64,000 bases of DNA, taken from assembly GCF_003984645.1 (NCBI RefSeq), contig NZ_RWKI01000007.1, positions 186,001 through 250,000 of the forward strand. Direction: 5' to 3'. This DNA is from Variovorax sp. MHTC-1. GTDB taxonomy: Bacteria > Pseudomonadota > Gammaproteobacteria > Burkholderiales > Burkholderiaceae_C. How positions within the stretch are numbered: the stretch's first letter is position 1; each line of letters starts with the position of its first letter. This document shows positions 49,468 through 58,242 of this stretch, piece after piece. The position numbers were made by a program, and so were the translations under genes. The notes below the pieces were generated by a model. That model saw only the letters and a list, made by a program, of their open reading frames with translations, was not told the DNA's origin and ran no database searches.

Positions 49468-50114
49468 AGAACACCATCCTCGCGCTCTCGATGGCCTTGA
49501 CCGCGCTGCCGTTGTGGGCGCAATCCACCGCCACGACCGGCAACATCGACTTCGATGCGGAGCGCGCACGCCTGTCGCAGGAGCGCAAGGTGGTCGACGA
49601 GCGCTTCCAGGCAGAGCAGAAGGCCTGCTACCAGAAATTTGCGGTCGAGGGCTGCCTGGAAGACAGCCGCCGGCGCAGGCGTGCCGCCACCGACGACATC
49701 AAGCGGCAGGAAGCCGCCATCAACGACATCGAACGCAAGCGCCGCGGGGCGGACGCGCTCGATCGGCTGGAGGAGAAGAAAGCCAGCCCGCGGCCGCAGG
49801 ACACGCCCTCGCAGCGCGAGCAGTCGATGAAGAACCAGGAGGGGCGCGAGCAGCGCGCGGCCGATCATGCCGAGACGCGCGCCCGCATGGCTTCCGACGC
49901 CGCCTTGCGCAAACGCGAGTTCGAAGACAAGCAGCGCGCGCATGCCGAAGACCAGGCCAAGGCCGCTGCCAGGCGCGCCGAAGCGCCGGCCGAGCGCGAA
50001 GCCTACGAGCGCAAGCAGCAGAGGGCAGCGGAGCATCGCGCCGATCGCGAGCGCCGCAATGCCGAGAAGACGAAGGACAAGACCCGCTCGGCGCCCTTGC
50101 CGACGCCGCCTTGA
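49464..50114 (+). CDS. Exported charged coiled-coil protein, unknown
   Basis: 216 residues. A signal peptide MKNTILALSMALTALPLWAQ is followed by a segment with two cysteines (KACYQKFAVEGCLEDSRRRR, about residues 52-71) and then a long, very charged Ala/Arg/Glu/Lys-rich helix, likely coiled coil, ending in a basic tail. No recognised family or catalytic motif. The paired cysteines could form a disulfide in the periplasm. Start overlaps zapE stop by four bases (ATGA), so it is translationally coupled to zapE and may have an envelope-division role (inference). Confidence 0.75.
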   Translation: MKNTILALSMALTALPLWAQSTATTGNIDFDAERARLSQERKVVDERFQAEQKACYQKFAVEGCLEDSRRRRRAATDDIKRQEAAINDIERKRRGADALDRLEEKKASPRPQDTPSQREQSMKNQEGREQRAADHAETRARMASDAALRKREFEDKQRAHAEDQAKAAARRAEAPAEREAYERKQQRAAEHRADRERRNAEKTKDKTRSAPLPTPP

Positions 50115-50136
50115 GCGCGTAGCGGTCGACTCCGCC

Positions 50137-50952
50137 TCAGTCCGCGGCGTCCGCAGCCACCGGAAGCGCCTCGAGCTTCAGCACGACCAGCGAAATATTG
50201 TCCCCGGTGCCCCGGGCGCGGCGCCGCGCTTCCGAGACCAGCAGTTCGGCGGCTACGCGCGGCGATTGTTCGTGCAGCACCCGGCCCATCTCCTCCGGCG
50301 TGAAGTAGTGCCATAGCCCGTCGCTGCAGGCCATCAGCAGGTCGTCGGGTTCCAGCTTGGGGACCAGGTGGATGTCGACCGGCGGCGGCGTGGACTTCAT
50401 GCCGAGGCAGCCGAGCAGGATGTTCCCTTGCGGGTGGATGTTGGCTTCCGCCTCGGTGATCTCGCCGCGGTCCACCAGCGCCTGCACGTAGGAGTGGTCC
50501 TTGGTGCGCTTGATCAGCCGGCCGTTGCGGAAATGGTAGATGCGCGAATCGCCCGCATGGATCCAGGCGCAGTCGCCTCCGGGATTCATGAGGAACGCCG
50601 CCAGCGTGCTGTGCGGCTCCTCCTCGCTGGAGATCGCGGTGAGCTTGATCACCGTGTTGGCGTCTTCCAGCAGCTGCCGCAGTATGGCCACGGCCTCGTC
50701 GCGACCCGGCTTGTAGCGCGAGAACAACTGGCGTGCCGTCATCAGCACCTGGTCCGAGGCCTTGCGCCCACCGCTGCGTCCACCCATGCCGTCGGCGACG
50801 ACGCCGAGCACGCAACCCGGCGTGCGTGGGTGGTTCATGATCAGAACCTGGTCCTGCTGGTAGGGGCGGTCCCCCTTGTGAAGACCGGTGGCCGCCGCGA
50901 GTCGAAAGCCTGGGGTCGTGGGCGCGGAGGCGACGGTGGCTCGGTCTTTCAT
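50137..50952 (-). CDS. PP2C-type serine/threonine protein phosphatase
   Basis: 271 residues. PPM/PP2C motifs with metal-binding aspartates: VVADGMGGRSGG, WIHAGDSRIYHFRNG, LLMACSDGLWHYF and ARGTGDNISLVVL. The N-terminal KGDRPYQQDQ replaces the common R..NED motif. Cytoplasmic, no membrane segment. Such Stp-like phosphatases reverse serine/threonine kinase signalling, often of type VI secretion or FHA systems, but no kinase is adjacent. Divergent from the DUF465/helicase pair. Confidence 0.92.
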   Translation of the reverse strand: MKDRATVASAPTTPGFRLAAATGLHKGDRPYQQDQVLIMNHPRTPGCVLGVVADGMGGRSGGRKASDQVLMTARQLFSRYKPGRDEAVAILRQLLEDANTVIKLTAISSEEEPHSTLAAFLMNPGGDCAWIHAGDSRIYHFRNGRLIKRTKDHSYVQALVDRGEITEAEANIHPQGNILLGCLGMKSTPPPVDIHLVPKLEPDDLLMACSDGLWHYFTPEEMGRVLHEQSPRVAAELLVSEARRRARGTGDNISLVVLKLEALPVAADAAD

Positions 50953-51041
50953 GTGGTCGTGTGGTGGAAACGAAGACGTATTATCGAGTCAACCCTGCGC
51001 GAAGCCCGAATCGCCGCTGCATCGTCTTCGCACCGCCCCCG

Positions 51042-51245
51042 TTGGACTCCAATCTTCACTCCTTTTCCCGCCAGCTGATCGAACTGCGCATCGAGCACGC
51101 CGACCTGGACGCCACCATCGACCGGCTCGTCGAGGCCGTTCCGCGGGACGAATTGCTGCTGCGGCGTTTGAAGAAAAGGCGGCTCGCCCTGCGCGACCAG
51201 ATCGTCCGCCTCGAGCGCATGCTCGATCCGCAAGAGCCCGCCTGA
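51042..51245 (+). CDS. DUF465 (YdcH-like) small protein
   Basis: 67 residues if started at the TTG at 51042 (M/LDSNLHSFSRQLIEL). The body, with RIEHADLDATIDRL and DELLLRRLKKRRLALRDQI followed by VRLERML, matches the YdcH/DUF465 helical hairpin family. The frame is open back to a GTG at 50961, but the extra 27 residues look non-coding and a TATTAT promoter-like hexamer lies in that stretch (50976-50981). No ribosome binding site clearly decides the start. Function unknown. Its stop overlaps the helicase ATG by one base. Confidence 0.75.
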   Translation: MDSNLHSFSRQLIELRIEHADLDATIDRLVEAVPRDELLLRRLKKRRLALRDQIVRLERMLDPQEPA

Positions 51246-53245
51246 TGTCGCTCGATCAACTGGTGCGCGACGCCTTCGCGCAGGACGGGGTGCTGTCGCA
51301 CGCGGCCGAACAGTTCCGCGAGCGCGAGGGCCAGACCCAGATGGCGTTGGCCGTCGCCCGAACTATCGACCAGGGCGGCGTGCTCGTGGTCGAGGCCGGC
51401 ACCGGCGTCGGCAAGACCTTCTCCTACCTGGTGCCGGCGCTGCTGAGCGGCGAGCGCGTGCTGTTGTCGACCGCCACCAAGACACTGCAGGACCAGCTTT
51501 TCGGGCGCGACCTGCCGCGGCTGGTCGAGGCGCTGGGTCTGCCGATGCGCACCGCGCTGCTCAAGGGGCGTGCGAGCTACCTGTGCCTGCATCGCCTCGA
51601 CCTGGCGCGCCATGATCCCTCCCTGCCCGAGCGCGGCAGCGTTCGCACGCTGGCCAAGATCGAGCAGTGGTCGAAGGCCACCCGCACCGGCGACCTGGCC
51701 GAGCTGCCGGGCCTGGACGAGCGCTCGCCGCTGATCCCGCTGGTGACCTCCACGCGCGAGAACTGCCTGGGCGCGCAGTGCCCGCAGTTCAAGCCCTGCC
51801 ACGTCAACCTGGCGCGCCGCGAGGCGATGGCGGCCGACGTAGTGGTCATCAACCATCACCTGTTCTTCGCCGACCTGGCGGTGCGCGAATCGGGCATGGC
51901 CGAGCTGTTGCCCACCGTGCGCGTGGTCGTCTTCGACGAGGCGCACCAGCTCAACGAGACCGGCGTGCAGTTCCTCGGCGCGCAGCTCGGCAGCGGGCAG
52001 GCGCTGGATTTCGCGCGCGACATGCTGGCCGCGGGCCTGCAGCAGGCGCGCGGGCTGGCCGACTGGCAGCAGCTGGTGGGCGCGGTCGAACGCGGCGCGC
52101 GCGAACTGCGGCTCGCGGTCGGCAAGCAATGGCCCGGCGCCAAGCTGCGCTGGGCAAGCGCTTCACCCGAAGGAGTCCCGGTCGACGAATGGCAAGCCGC
52201 GCTCGACGCCCTGCAGCAGGCTTTCGAGCACGCAGCGCAGGCACTCGACACGATGAGCGAACTCTCGCCCGATTTCGTGCGCCTGCACGAGCGTGCGGAG
52301 CAGCTCGCGGAACGCGCGACCCGGTTTGCGCGGGCCTGCCCTGCGGAATCGGTGCGCTGGGTGGATGTGGGCACGCAGCTGCGGCTGGTGGAGTCGCCGC
52401 TCGACATCGCCGAGGCGGTGCGCACGCGCGTGCTCAAGGCCGACGCGAGCGACCCGCGGGAGCAGGGGCGCGCCTGGGTGTTCACCTCGGCCACGCTCGG
52501 CGACGACCCGAAACTGCGCTGGTTCACCGAACCCTGCGGGCTCGACGACGCCGAGGTGCTGCGCGTCCAGAGTCCCTTCGACTACGCGCTCCAGGCTGCG
52601 CTCTACGTGCCGCGCGCATTTCCCAAGCCCAACGATCCGGCGCACAGCGCCCAGGTGGCGCAGCTCGCGGCCCGCGGCGCGGGCGTGCTGGGCGGACGCA
52701 CGCTGGTGCTCACCACCACGCTGCGTGCGCTGCGCACCATCGGCGATGCCATCAGGCAGCAGTTCGAGCGGCTGGATGCCGGGCGCCGGCTGGAGGTGCT
52801 GGTGCAGGGGGAACTGCCCAAGCGCGTGCTGATGGACCGCTTCCGCGAGGGTGCAGCCGACGGGCGCGCCGGCTGCGTGCTGGTGGCCTCGGCCTCGTTC
52901 TGGGAAGGATTCGACGCACCTGGCGATGCGCTGCAGCTGGTCGTGATCGACAAGCTGCCTTTTCCGCCGCCGAACGATCCGCTCGTCGAAGCGCGTTCGC
53001 AGCGCCTCGAATCGCAAGGCCGCAGCGCCTTCGGCGACTACTCGCTGCCGGAAGCGGCCGTGGCCCTGAAGCAGGGCGCGGGGCGCCTGATCCGCCGCGA
53101 GACCGACAAGGGCATCCTGGTGATCTGCGACACGCGGCTGGTCTCGATGGGCTACGGGCGGCGGCTGCTGGCGGCCTTGCCGCCGATGCGCAGGCTGGAC
53201 AGCGAAGACGCGTTCGACGCCGCGCTGCTGGAACTCGCGGGCTGA
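51245..53245 (+). CDS. ATP-dependent DNA helicase, DinG/YoaA (XPD-like) family
   Basis: 666 residues. Helicase motifs: Walker A VVEAGTGVGKTFSYLVPAL, STATKTLQDQL, DEAH box VVVFDEAHQL, TSATLGD, VLVASASFWEGFDAPG and QGAGRLIRRETDKG. Four cysteines for a 4Fe-4S cluster: Cys114 (YLCLHR) and ENCLGAQCPQFKPC. The length and N terminus fit YoaA rather than DinG. A 5'-3' DNA helicase in repair; in E. coli YoaA partners with HolC. ATG overlaps the DUF465 stop. Confidence 0.95.
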   Translation: MSLDQLVRDAFAQDGVLSHAAEQFREREGQTQMALAVARTIDQGGVLVVEAGTGVGKTFSYLVPALLSGERVLLSTATKTLQDQLFGRDLPRLVEALGLPMRTALLKGRASYLCLHRLDLARHDPSLPERGSVRTLAKIEQWSKATRTGDLAELPGLDERSPLIPLVTSTRENCLGAQCPQFKPCHVNLARREAMAADVVVINHHLFFADLAVRESGMAELLPTVRVVVFDEAHQLNETGVQFLGAQLGSGQALDFARDMLAAGLQQARGLADWQQLVGAVERGARELRLAVGKQWPGAKLRWASASPEGVPVDEWQAALDALQQAFEHAAQALDTMSELSPDFVRLHERAEQLAERATRFARACPAESVRWVDVGTQLRLVESPLDIAEAVRTRVLKADASDPREQGRAWVFTSATLGDDPKLRWFTEPCGLDDAEVLRVQSPFDYALQAALYVPRAFPKPNDPAHSAQVAQLAARGAGVLGGRTLVLTTTLRALRTIGDAIRQQFERLDAGRRLEVLVQGELPKRVLMDRFREGAADGRAGCVLVASASFWEGFDAPGDALQLVVIDKLPFPPPNDPLVEARSQRLESQGRSAFGDYSLPEAAVALKQGAGRLIRRETDKGILVICDTRLVSMGYGRRLLAALPPMRRLDSEDAFDAALLELAG

Positions 53246-53249
53246 AAAC

Positions 53250-53275
53250 AACAAAGGCCCTTTCGGGCCTTTGTT
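53250..53275. terminator. Bidirectional terminator hairpin
   Basis: Perfect 11-bp stem AACAAAGGCCC / GGGCCTTTGTT around a TTTC loop, 4 bases after the helicase stop and 7 before the end of bamD on the other strand. T-rich 3' arms suit termination of both convergent genes. Confidence 0.85.
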
Positions 53276-53282
53276 CGAGTGC

Positions 53283-54092
53283 TTACCATAGCTTCCACCA
53301 GGGGTCGTCCTTCGCCCTGAAGCCGCGCGTCAGATATTCGCTTTTCGGGTAGTTGCTGGTCAGGACGCGCTTGGCGTCATCGCGCAGGTCGGTCAGGCCG
53401 AGCGCGTCGTAGGACTGGACCATGATGTAGAGCGCCTCTTCGAGCGCCGGCACCTCGCGGTAGTCGGCCAAGGCCAGCTGCGCGCGGTTGATGGCCGCCA
53501 GGTAGGCGCCGCGCGTGTAGTAGTAGCGCGCCACGTGCACTTCGTACTGGGCCAGCGAGTTGACGATGTAGTTCATGCGCAGGCGCGCATCGGGCGTGTA
53601 GCGCGATTCCGGGAAGCGGGTGATCAGTTCCTTGAACGCCTCGAAGGACTCCTTGGCCGCTTTCTGGTCGCGCTCGGACAGGTCTTGCCGCGTCATCCAC
53701 GCGAACATGCCGAGGTCGTCGTTGAAGTTGATCACGCCCTTGAGGTAGATCGCATAGTCGAGCGCGGGGCTGGCCGGGTGCAGCTTCATGAAGCGATCGA
53801 GAGTCGCAATGGCGGCGGGCTTTTCGCCGGCCTTGTACTGCGCATAGGCCTTGTCCAACTGCGCCTGCTGCGCGAGCGGCGTGCCGGCGGCGCGGCCTTC
53901 GAGCTTCTCGAACAGGGGCACGGCCTTGTCGTAGGCGCCCGAGCTGGATTCTTCCTTGGCTTCGGAGTAAATGCGGTTGGGGCTCCAGTTCGCGGTCCGA
54001 TCGACGGTGGTCGACGAGCAGCCGGCCACGAGCCAAGCGGCCGCGCAAAGGGCCAGCCAGCCGGGGACAACCGATAATTTGGCGCGAAACAT
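53283..54092 (-). CDS. bamD: Outer membrane assembly lipoprotein BamD
   Basis: 269 residues. Lipoprotein signal with lipobox LVAGC (start MFRAKLSVVPGWLALCAAAW), then tetratricopeptide repeats: IYSEAKEESSSGAYDKAVPLFEKLE, YKAGEKPAAIATLDRFMKLHP, AYYLKG-like YAIYLKGVINF and FKELITRFPESRYTPDARLRM. BamD binds BamA in the outer membrane beta-barrel insertion machine. The GLFAW-type MFAWMTRQDLSERDQ segment is family-typical. Start at 54092; an upstream extension has no support. Divergent from rluD by only 14 bases. Confidence 0.96.
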   Translation of the reverse strand: MFRAKLSVVPGWLALCAAAWLVAGCSSTTVDRTANWSPNRIYSEAKEESSSGAYDKAVPLFEKLEGRAAGTPLAQQAQLDKAYAQYKAGEKPAAIATLDRFMKLHPASPALDYAIYLKGVINFNDDLGMFAWMTRQDLSERDQKAAKESFEAFKELITRFPESRYTPDARLRMNYIVNSLAQYEVHVARYYYTRGAYLAAINRAQLALADYREVPALEEALYIMVQSYDALGLTDLRDDAKRVLTSNYPKSEYLTRGFRAKDDPWWKLW

Positions 54093-54106
54093 CACATAAG
54101 GCTTTC

Positions 54107-55132
54107 GTGAAACAGGTGCCGTCAATTATATCGGCCGACCCCTCGGACGAATTCGTGGGCGCGGTCGAGCACGACGAGGGCGCGGAGCTGTCCGAGCCGA
54201 GCGAGATCCGCAATTTTCTGATCGGCCAGGACGAGCACGGGCAGCGGCTCGACCGCGCGCTGGCCGCGCTGGTGCCCGAGTTCTCGCGCAGCTATCTGCA
54301 GCAGCTGATCGAAGCCGGCATGGTGGCGATCCAGGGCCGGGTGCTCACCAAGGTTTCGACCGCGGTGCATGCGGGCGCCGCCGGGCGCATCGAGCTGCGG
54401 CCCACGCCGCAGAGCCAGGCCTTCCGGCCCGAACCGATGCCGATCACCGTGCTGCACGAGGACGAGCATTTGCGCGTCATCGACAAGCCGGCCGGCCTCG
54501 TGGTTCATCCGGCGCCCGGCAACTGGAGCGGCACGCTGCTCAACGGCCTCTTGGCCCTGGACCCGCGGGCCGCGCTGCTGCCGCGGGCCGGCATCGTGCA
54601 CCGGCTCGACCGAGACACCAGTGGCCTGATGGTGGTCGCACGCAGCCGCGCCGCAATGGATGCGCTGGTGGCGCTGATTGCGGCACGCGAGGTCACGCGC
54701 CAATACCTCGCGCTTGCGCATCGCAGCTGGCAGGGCGCCGCTGCGCGCCACGTGGATGCCGCGATCGGGCGCGATCCGCGCAACCGGCTGCGCATGGCGG
54801 TGGTCGACCTGCACCGGCATTCGGGCAAGCCCGCCCGGACGCTGATCGAAGCGCTGGACAGCAACGAGCAGGGCTGCGCGGTGCGCTGCACGCTGGAGAC
54901 CGGGCGCACGCACCAGATCCGCGTGCACATGGCTTCGATCGGCCATCCGCTGGTCGGTGACACGCTCTACGGCGGTGCCGCGGCGGGCGGCCTTGCGCGG
55001 CAGGCGCTGCATGCCTTCAGGCTCGCGTTCGTGCATCCGGTCACGCACGAGCCGATGGAGTTTCGTGCGCCGCCCCCACCCGATCTGGTGCAGGCGTTGC
55101 AGGCCTGGGGCCTGGATTACAATCGCGCCTGA
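54107..55132 (+). CDS. rluD: 23S rRNA pseudouridine synthase RluD
   Basis: 341 residues. An S4 RNA-binding domain ([29 protein letters not shown], starting near residue 43) is followed by the RluA-type catalytic domain with [12 protein letters not shown] and the catalytic Asp in [17 protein letters not shown], then [28 protein letters not shown]. It makes pseudouridines at 1911/1915/1917 of 23S rRNA. GTG start at 54107 with AAGG before it; a second GTG at 54155 would give a more usual N terminus and free the bamD promoter, so the start is uncertain. Divergent bamD-rluD order is widely conserved. Confidence 0.93.
   Translation: MKQVPSIISADPSDEFVGAVEHDEGAELSEPSEIRNFLIGQDEHGQRLDRALAALVPEFSRSYLQQLIEAGMVAIQGRVLTKVSTAVHAGAAGRIELRPTPQSQAFRPEPMPITVLHEDEHLRVIDKPAGLVVHPAPGNWSGTLLNGLLALDPRAALLPRAGIVHRLDRDTSGLMVVARSRAAMDALVALIAAREVTRQYLALAHRSWQGAAARHVDAAIGRDPRNRLRMAVVDLHRHSGKPARTLIEALDSNEQGCAVRCTLETGRTHQIRVHMASIGHPLVGDTLYGGAAAGGLARQALHAFRLAFVHPVTHEPMEFRAPPPPDLVQALQAWGLDYNRA
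54125..54130 (-). promoter_or_regulatory. Candidate bamD -10 box
   Basis: Exact TATAAT on the minus strand, 33 bases upstream of the bamD start, in otherwise GC-rich DNA; no convincing -35 box. It lies inside the 5' coding region of rluD as annotated. Confidence 0.45.
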
Positions 55133-55260
55133 CGGCCCCGAGGGCCGCGCCGGCCACCCGATGCCGGCCTTGCTGCAAAGCGCCTGCGGGCCGGCAGCGT
55201 CTCTTCATCCTTCTGAAATCAAGCGTCCTTCGTGGCGCCTTTTCCCGGATACCGCGAACC

Positions 55261-56025
55261 ATGAATACGGCGGATGCCAAGCGCATTCTCGAAACCGCCT
55301 TGATCTGTTCGACGCAGCCCTTGCCGGTGCGCGAACTGCGCGTGCTGTTCGACGACGAACTGGGCGCCGACACGATCAAGTCGCTGTTGCTCGAATTGCA
55401 GGAAGACTGGTCGCAGCGCGGCCTGGAGCTCGTGAGCGTCGCCACCGGATGGCGCTTCCAGAGCCGCCCCGAACTGCGCGATCACCTCGATCGCCTGCAT
55501 CCGGAGAAGCCGCCGCGCTACACGCGTGCCGCGCTCGAGACGCTGGCGATCATTGCCTACCGCCAGCCGGTCACGCGCGGCGACATGGAGGACATCCGCG
55601 GGGTCACCATCAACTCGCTGATCCTGAAGCAGCTCGAAGACCGCAACTGGGTCGAGGTGATCGGCCATCGCGAGACGGTCGGCCGGCCGGCGCTCTATGC
55701 GACCACGCGCCAGTTTCTCGACGACCTGGGCCTGGCGTCGCTGGACCAGTTGCCGGTCATCGAATCGCCGGCGCAGCAGGGTGCCTTGATCGACGCGCTC
55801 GCGCAGGCCGCCGGCGACCAGCCGGCCCTGCCGATCGACGAGTCCTCCGTCGAGACGGCAGGGGCCGAAAGCGGGGGTGAAACCGAGCCGATCGCCGAAA
55901 CCTTGGCCGAGCCAGAGCCAGAGCCAGAGCCAGAGCCCGAATTCCAATCCTCGTCCCCCATCGAGCCCGATGCCGCGCCCGATGAGGTCGACACCACCGT
56001 CGTCTCCTCCGGAACCCGACCATGA
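55261..56025 (+). CDS. scpB: Chromosome segregation protein ScpB
   Basis: 254 residues. Two winged-helix domains (about 1-160) with [50 protein letters not shown] and [17 protein letters not shown], the ScpB signature; ScpB joins ScpA and SMC in condensin. The C-terminal 85 residues are an acidic Glu/Pro tail not seen in short ScpBs, containing an EPEPEPEPE run encoded by a hexanucleotide repeat. No scpA is adjacent. Stop overlaps the next gene's ATG by four bases. Confidence 0.95.
   Translation: MNTADAKRILETALICSTQPLPVRELRVLFDDELGADTIKSLLLELQEDWSQRGLELVSVATGWRFQSRPELRDHLDRLHPEKPPRYTRAALETLAIIAYRQPVTRGDMEDIRGVTINSLILKQLEDRNWVEVIGHRETVGRPALYATTRQFLDDLGLASLDQLPVIESPAQQGALIDALAQAAGDQPALPIDESSVETAGAESGGETEPIAETLAEPEPEPEPEPEFQSSSPIEPDAAPDEVDTTVVSSGTRP
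55909..55937 (+). repeat. GAGCCA hexanucleotide tandem repeat in scpB
   Basis: Nearly five copies of GAGCCA encoding Glu-Pro repeats. Unit loss or gain keeps frame and would change the acidic tail length only. Confidence 0.9.
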
Positions 56026-57653
56026 GCCCATCCGAACCCGATGACGCAGCGACGCTGCCGGCCGAACCTGTTTCCGAAGATCAAGCGGCGGCGTCCGCCG
56101 CGCCGCCCGCGGAGTCGGTGACCGAGCCGAGTCCCGAAGGCGCAAGCGAGGCGCCTCGCAAGCGGCGGCCGCGCCGGCGCAAGCCCGCGGGCCAGGCCCC
56201 CGTCGAGGCGGCGGCGGAAGAGGCCGAATACACCCCGCCGGTGGCCGCCGAAGCGCAGGACGCGGCCGAGGACGACCTGGACGACGACGAAGAGCCGGAC
56301 GAGGAAGAGGACGACCTCGACCGGGCCCGCCGCGCCGCCGAGCGCGAGCAGCGCAATGCGCCGCCGACCGAGCCGATCCGTTTTGCCGACGTCATCTCGG
56401 GCCAGTTCGACGCCGACGAGGAAAGCCCCGAGGTCCCGCCGCTCAAGCGCGTGCTGCTGCCGGAAGCCGATTCGCCCAAGCTGCACAAGGTACTGGCCCA
56501 GGCCGGCCTCGGCTCGCGGCTTGAGATGGAGCAGCTCATCCTGCAGGGCCGCATCTCCGTCAACAATGAGCCGGCCCACATCGGCCAGCGCATCCAGTTC
56601 GGCGACCAGGTCAAGATCAACGGCAAGCCGATCCGCTACCGCATCGCGCCCCCGCCGGCGCGCGTGATCGCCTATCACAAGCCGGTCGGCGAAGTCGTCA
56701 CGCACGACGACCCGCAGAACCGGCCGACCGTGTTCCGCAAGCTGCCGCGCCTGCAGCAGGGCAAGTGGCAGTCGGTCGGGCGCCTCGACCTGAATACCGA
56801 AGGCCTGCTGCTTTTCACCAGCTCGGGCGAGCTGGCCAACCAGCTCATGCACCCGCGGTTCGGGCTCGAGCGCGAGTACGCGGTGCGTGTGTTGGGCGCC
56901 CTCAGCAGCGAGGAGAAGCAGCGCCTGCTCGAAGGCGTGCGGCTCGACGACGGCATGGCGCACTTCGGCACCATCGAAGAGGGCGGCGGCGAAGGCTCGA
57001 ACTGCTGGTACCGCGTCACCATCTCCGAAGGCCGCAACCGCGAGGTGCGCCGCCTGTTCGAATCGGTCGGCCACGCGGTCAGCCGCCTGATCCGCATTCG
57101 CTACGGTGCGATGGTGCTGCCGCGCGGCCTCAAGCGCGGCGCCTGGATGGAGCTCGACGAGCGCGACATCCGCGCGTTGTTCCAGGCGGCCGGCGGTGCC
57201 GGCGAACGGCCGGGACGCACCGGTGGCGGCCCGAAGGGCCCGGGCCAGGAGGCCAGCGGCGGCCGCAACAACCGCAACCGCAAGCGCCGCGGCAACCGCA
57301 ACGGCGGCGGTGCGCAGGCCGAAGGCCGCGAGCCGCCGATCCCGAATCCGCTGAGCAGCGGTCCGGCGCTGCGGGGGGACCGGAACCGGGGGGGCGGCAA
57401 TGGCGGTCCTCCGCCTCAGCAGGGCCGCCGCAACCGCCGCGACGACCGACAGGGTGGCAACCGCGGCGAAGATCGTCCACCGAGCGGCGCCAACCAGCCC
57501 GACCCGATGAAGACCTCGCTCGGCTACATCGGTGCCGACAGCTTCTCGCGCCAGCGCAAGGAACAGCGTTCCGGCCCGCGGCGCGGCGGCCCGCCCGGCG
57601 GTGGCGGGGGCAATTTCGGCGGGCAGGGCGGCGGGCGCCGCCGCGGCCGCTGA
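56022..57653 (+). CDS. rluB: 23S rRNA pseudouridine synthase RluB-like, with acidic N- and RG-rich C-terminal extensions
   Basis: 543 residues, twice the RluB core. Residues about 1-145 are acidic and disordered ([15 protein letters not shown]). The core has an S4 domain ([20 protein letters not shown]...) and a RsuA/RluB catalytic domain with the nucleophile in [27 protein letters not shown] and [26 protein letters not shown]. The last 150 residues are Arg/Gly/Asn-rich, probably RNA-binding. It modifies U2605 of 23S rRNA in E. coli. scpB-rluB is a conserved pair; ATG overlaps the scpB stop. Confidence 0.93.
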   Translation: MSPSEPDDAATLPAEPVSEDQAAASAAPPAESVTEPSPEGASEAPRKRRPRRRKPAGQAPVEAAAEEAEYTPPVAAEAQDAAEDDLDDDEEPDEEEDDLDRARRAAEREQRNAPPTEPIRFADVISGQFDADEESPEVPPLKRVLLPEADSPKLHKVLAQAGLGSRLEMEQLILQGRISVNNEPAHIGQRIQFGDQVKINGKPIRYRIAPPPARVIAYHKPVGEVVTHDDPQNRPTVFRKLPRLQQGKWQSVGRLDLNTEGLLLFTSSGELANQLMHPRFGLEREYAVRVLGALSSEEKQRLLEGVRLDDGMAHFGTIEEGGGEGSNCWYRVTISEGRNREVRRLFESVGHAVSRLIRIRYGAMVLPRGLKRGAWMELDERDIRALFQAAGGAGERPGRTGGGPKGPGQEASGGRNNRNRKRRGNRNGGGAQAEGREPPIPNPLSSGPALRGDRNRGGGNGGPPPQQGRRNRRDDRQGGNRGEDRPPSGANQPDPMKTSLGYIGADSFSRQRKEQRSGPRRGGPPGGGGGNFGGQGGGRRRGR

Positions 57654-57713
57654 AATCGCGCATCAGCCGCGGTCTTTCATCGGCCCGTCACGGGTGGTGT
57701 CGGGCGCGCCGGT

Positions 57714-57764
57714 TAAAATCAGAGGCTTTGTCAAGGCAGCGCAGCCGAAGCGCTGCGGCTTGAC
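57714..57764 (+). promoter_or_regulatory. ndk upstream region: -10-like box and long hairpin
   Basis: TAAAAT at 57714-57719, then a hairpin GTCAAG-GCAGCGC (57730-57742) / GCGCTGC-GG-CTTGAC (57750-57764) with a 7-base AGCCGAA loop and a 2-base bulge. It would lie in the 5' leader of ndk, 40 bases before its ATG; no T-run follows, so it is not a standard terminator for rluB. Confidence 0.45.
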
Positions 57765-57803
57765 GGAACTCATCGAAATTCAAGCTCTCAGGAAATCACT
57801 TCA

Positions 57804-58223
57804 ATGGCCATCGAACGCACCCTCTCCATCATCAAGCCCGACGCCGTGGCGAAGAACGTCATCGGCAAGATCGTCTCCCGCTTCGAGGCTGCGGGCCTCA
57901 AGATCGTGGCCGCCAAGCTGGTGCATCTGTCGCGCGCCGACGCCGAGCAGTTCTACGCCGTGCACAAGGAGCGCCCCTTCTTCAAGGACCTGGTCGAGTT
58001 CATGATCTCCGGCCCGGTGTTCGTGCAGGCGCTGGAGGGCGAGGACGCCATCACCAAGAACCGCGACCTGATGGGCGCGACCGATCCCAAGAAGGCGGCC
58101 CCGGGCACCATCCGCGCCGACTTCGCCGACAGCATCGACGCCAATGCCGTGCACGGCTCCGACGCCGTCGACACCGCGAAGGTCGAAATCGCCTTCTTCT
58201 TCCCCGAGCTCAAGGCACGCTGA
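57804..58223 (+). CDS. ndk: Nucleoside diphosphate kinase
   Basis: 139 residues. [15 protein letters not shown] start, substrate residues in [18 protein letters not shown], and the catalytic histidine in [20 protein letters not shown]. It balances nucleoside triphosphate pools by a phosphohistidine intermediate. First gene of the ndk-rlmN-pilF-rodZ-ispG-hisS string; ndk-rlmN-pilF is a widely conserved order. Confidence 0.98.
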   Translation: MAIERTLSIIKPDAVAKNVIGKIVSRFEAAGLKIVAAKLVHLSRADAEQFYAVHKERPFFKDLVEFMISGPVFVQALEGEDAITKNRDLMGATDPKKAAPGTIRADFADSIDANAVHGSDAVDTAKVEIAFFFPELKAR

Positions 58224-58242
58224 GGCGGAGCCTTCCCACGCA

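Noticed and set aside
50961-51041. N-terminal extension of the DUF465 protein from GTG 50961
   Set aside because: The extra residues are not family-like, and a promoter-like TATTAT lies within them.
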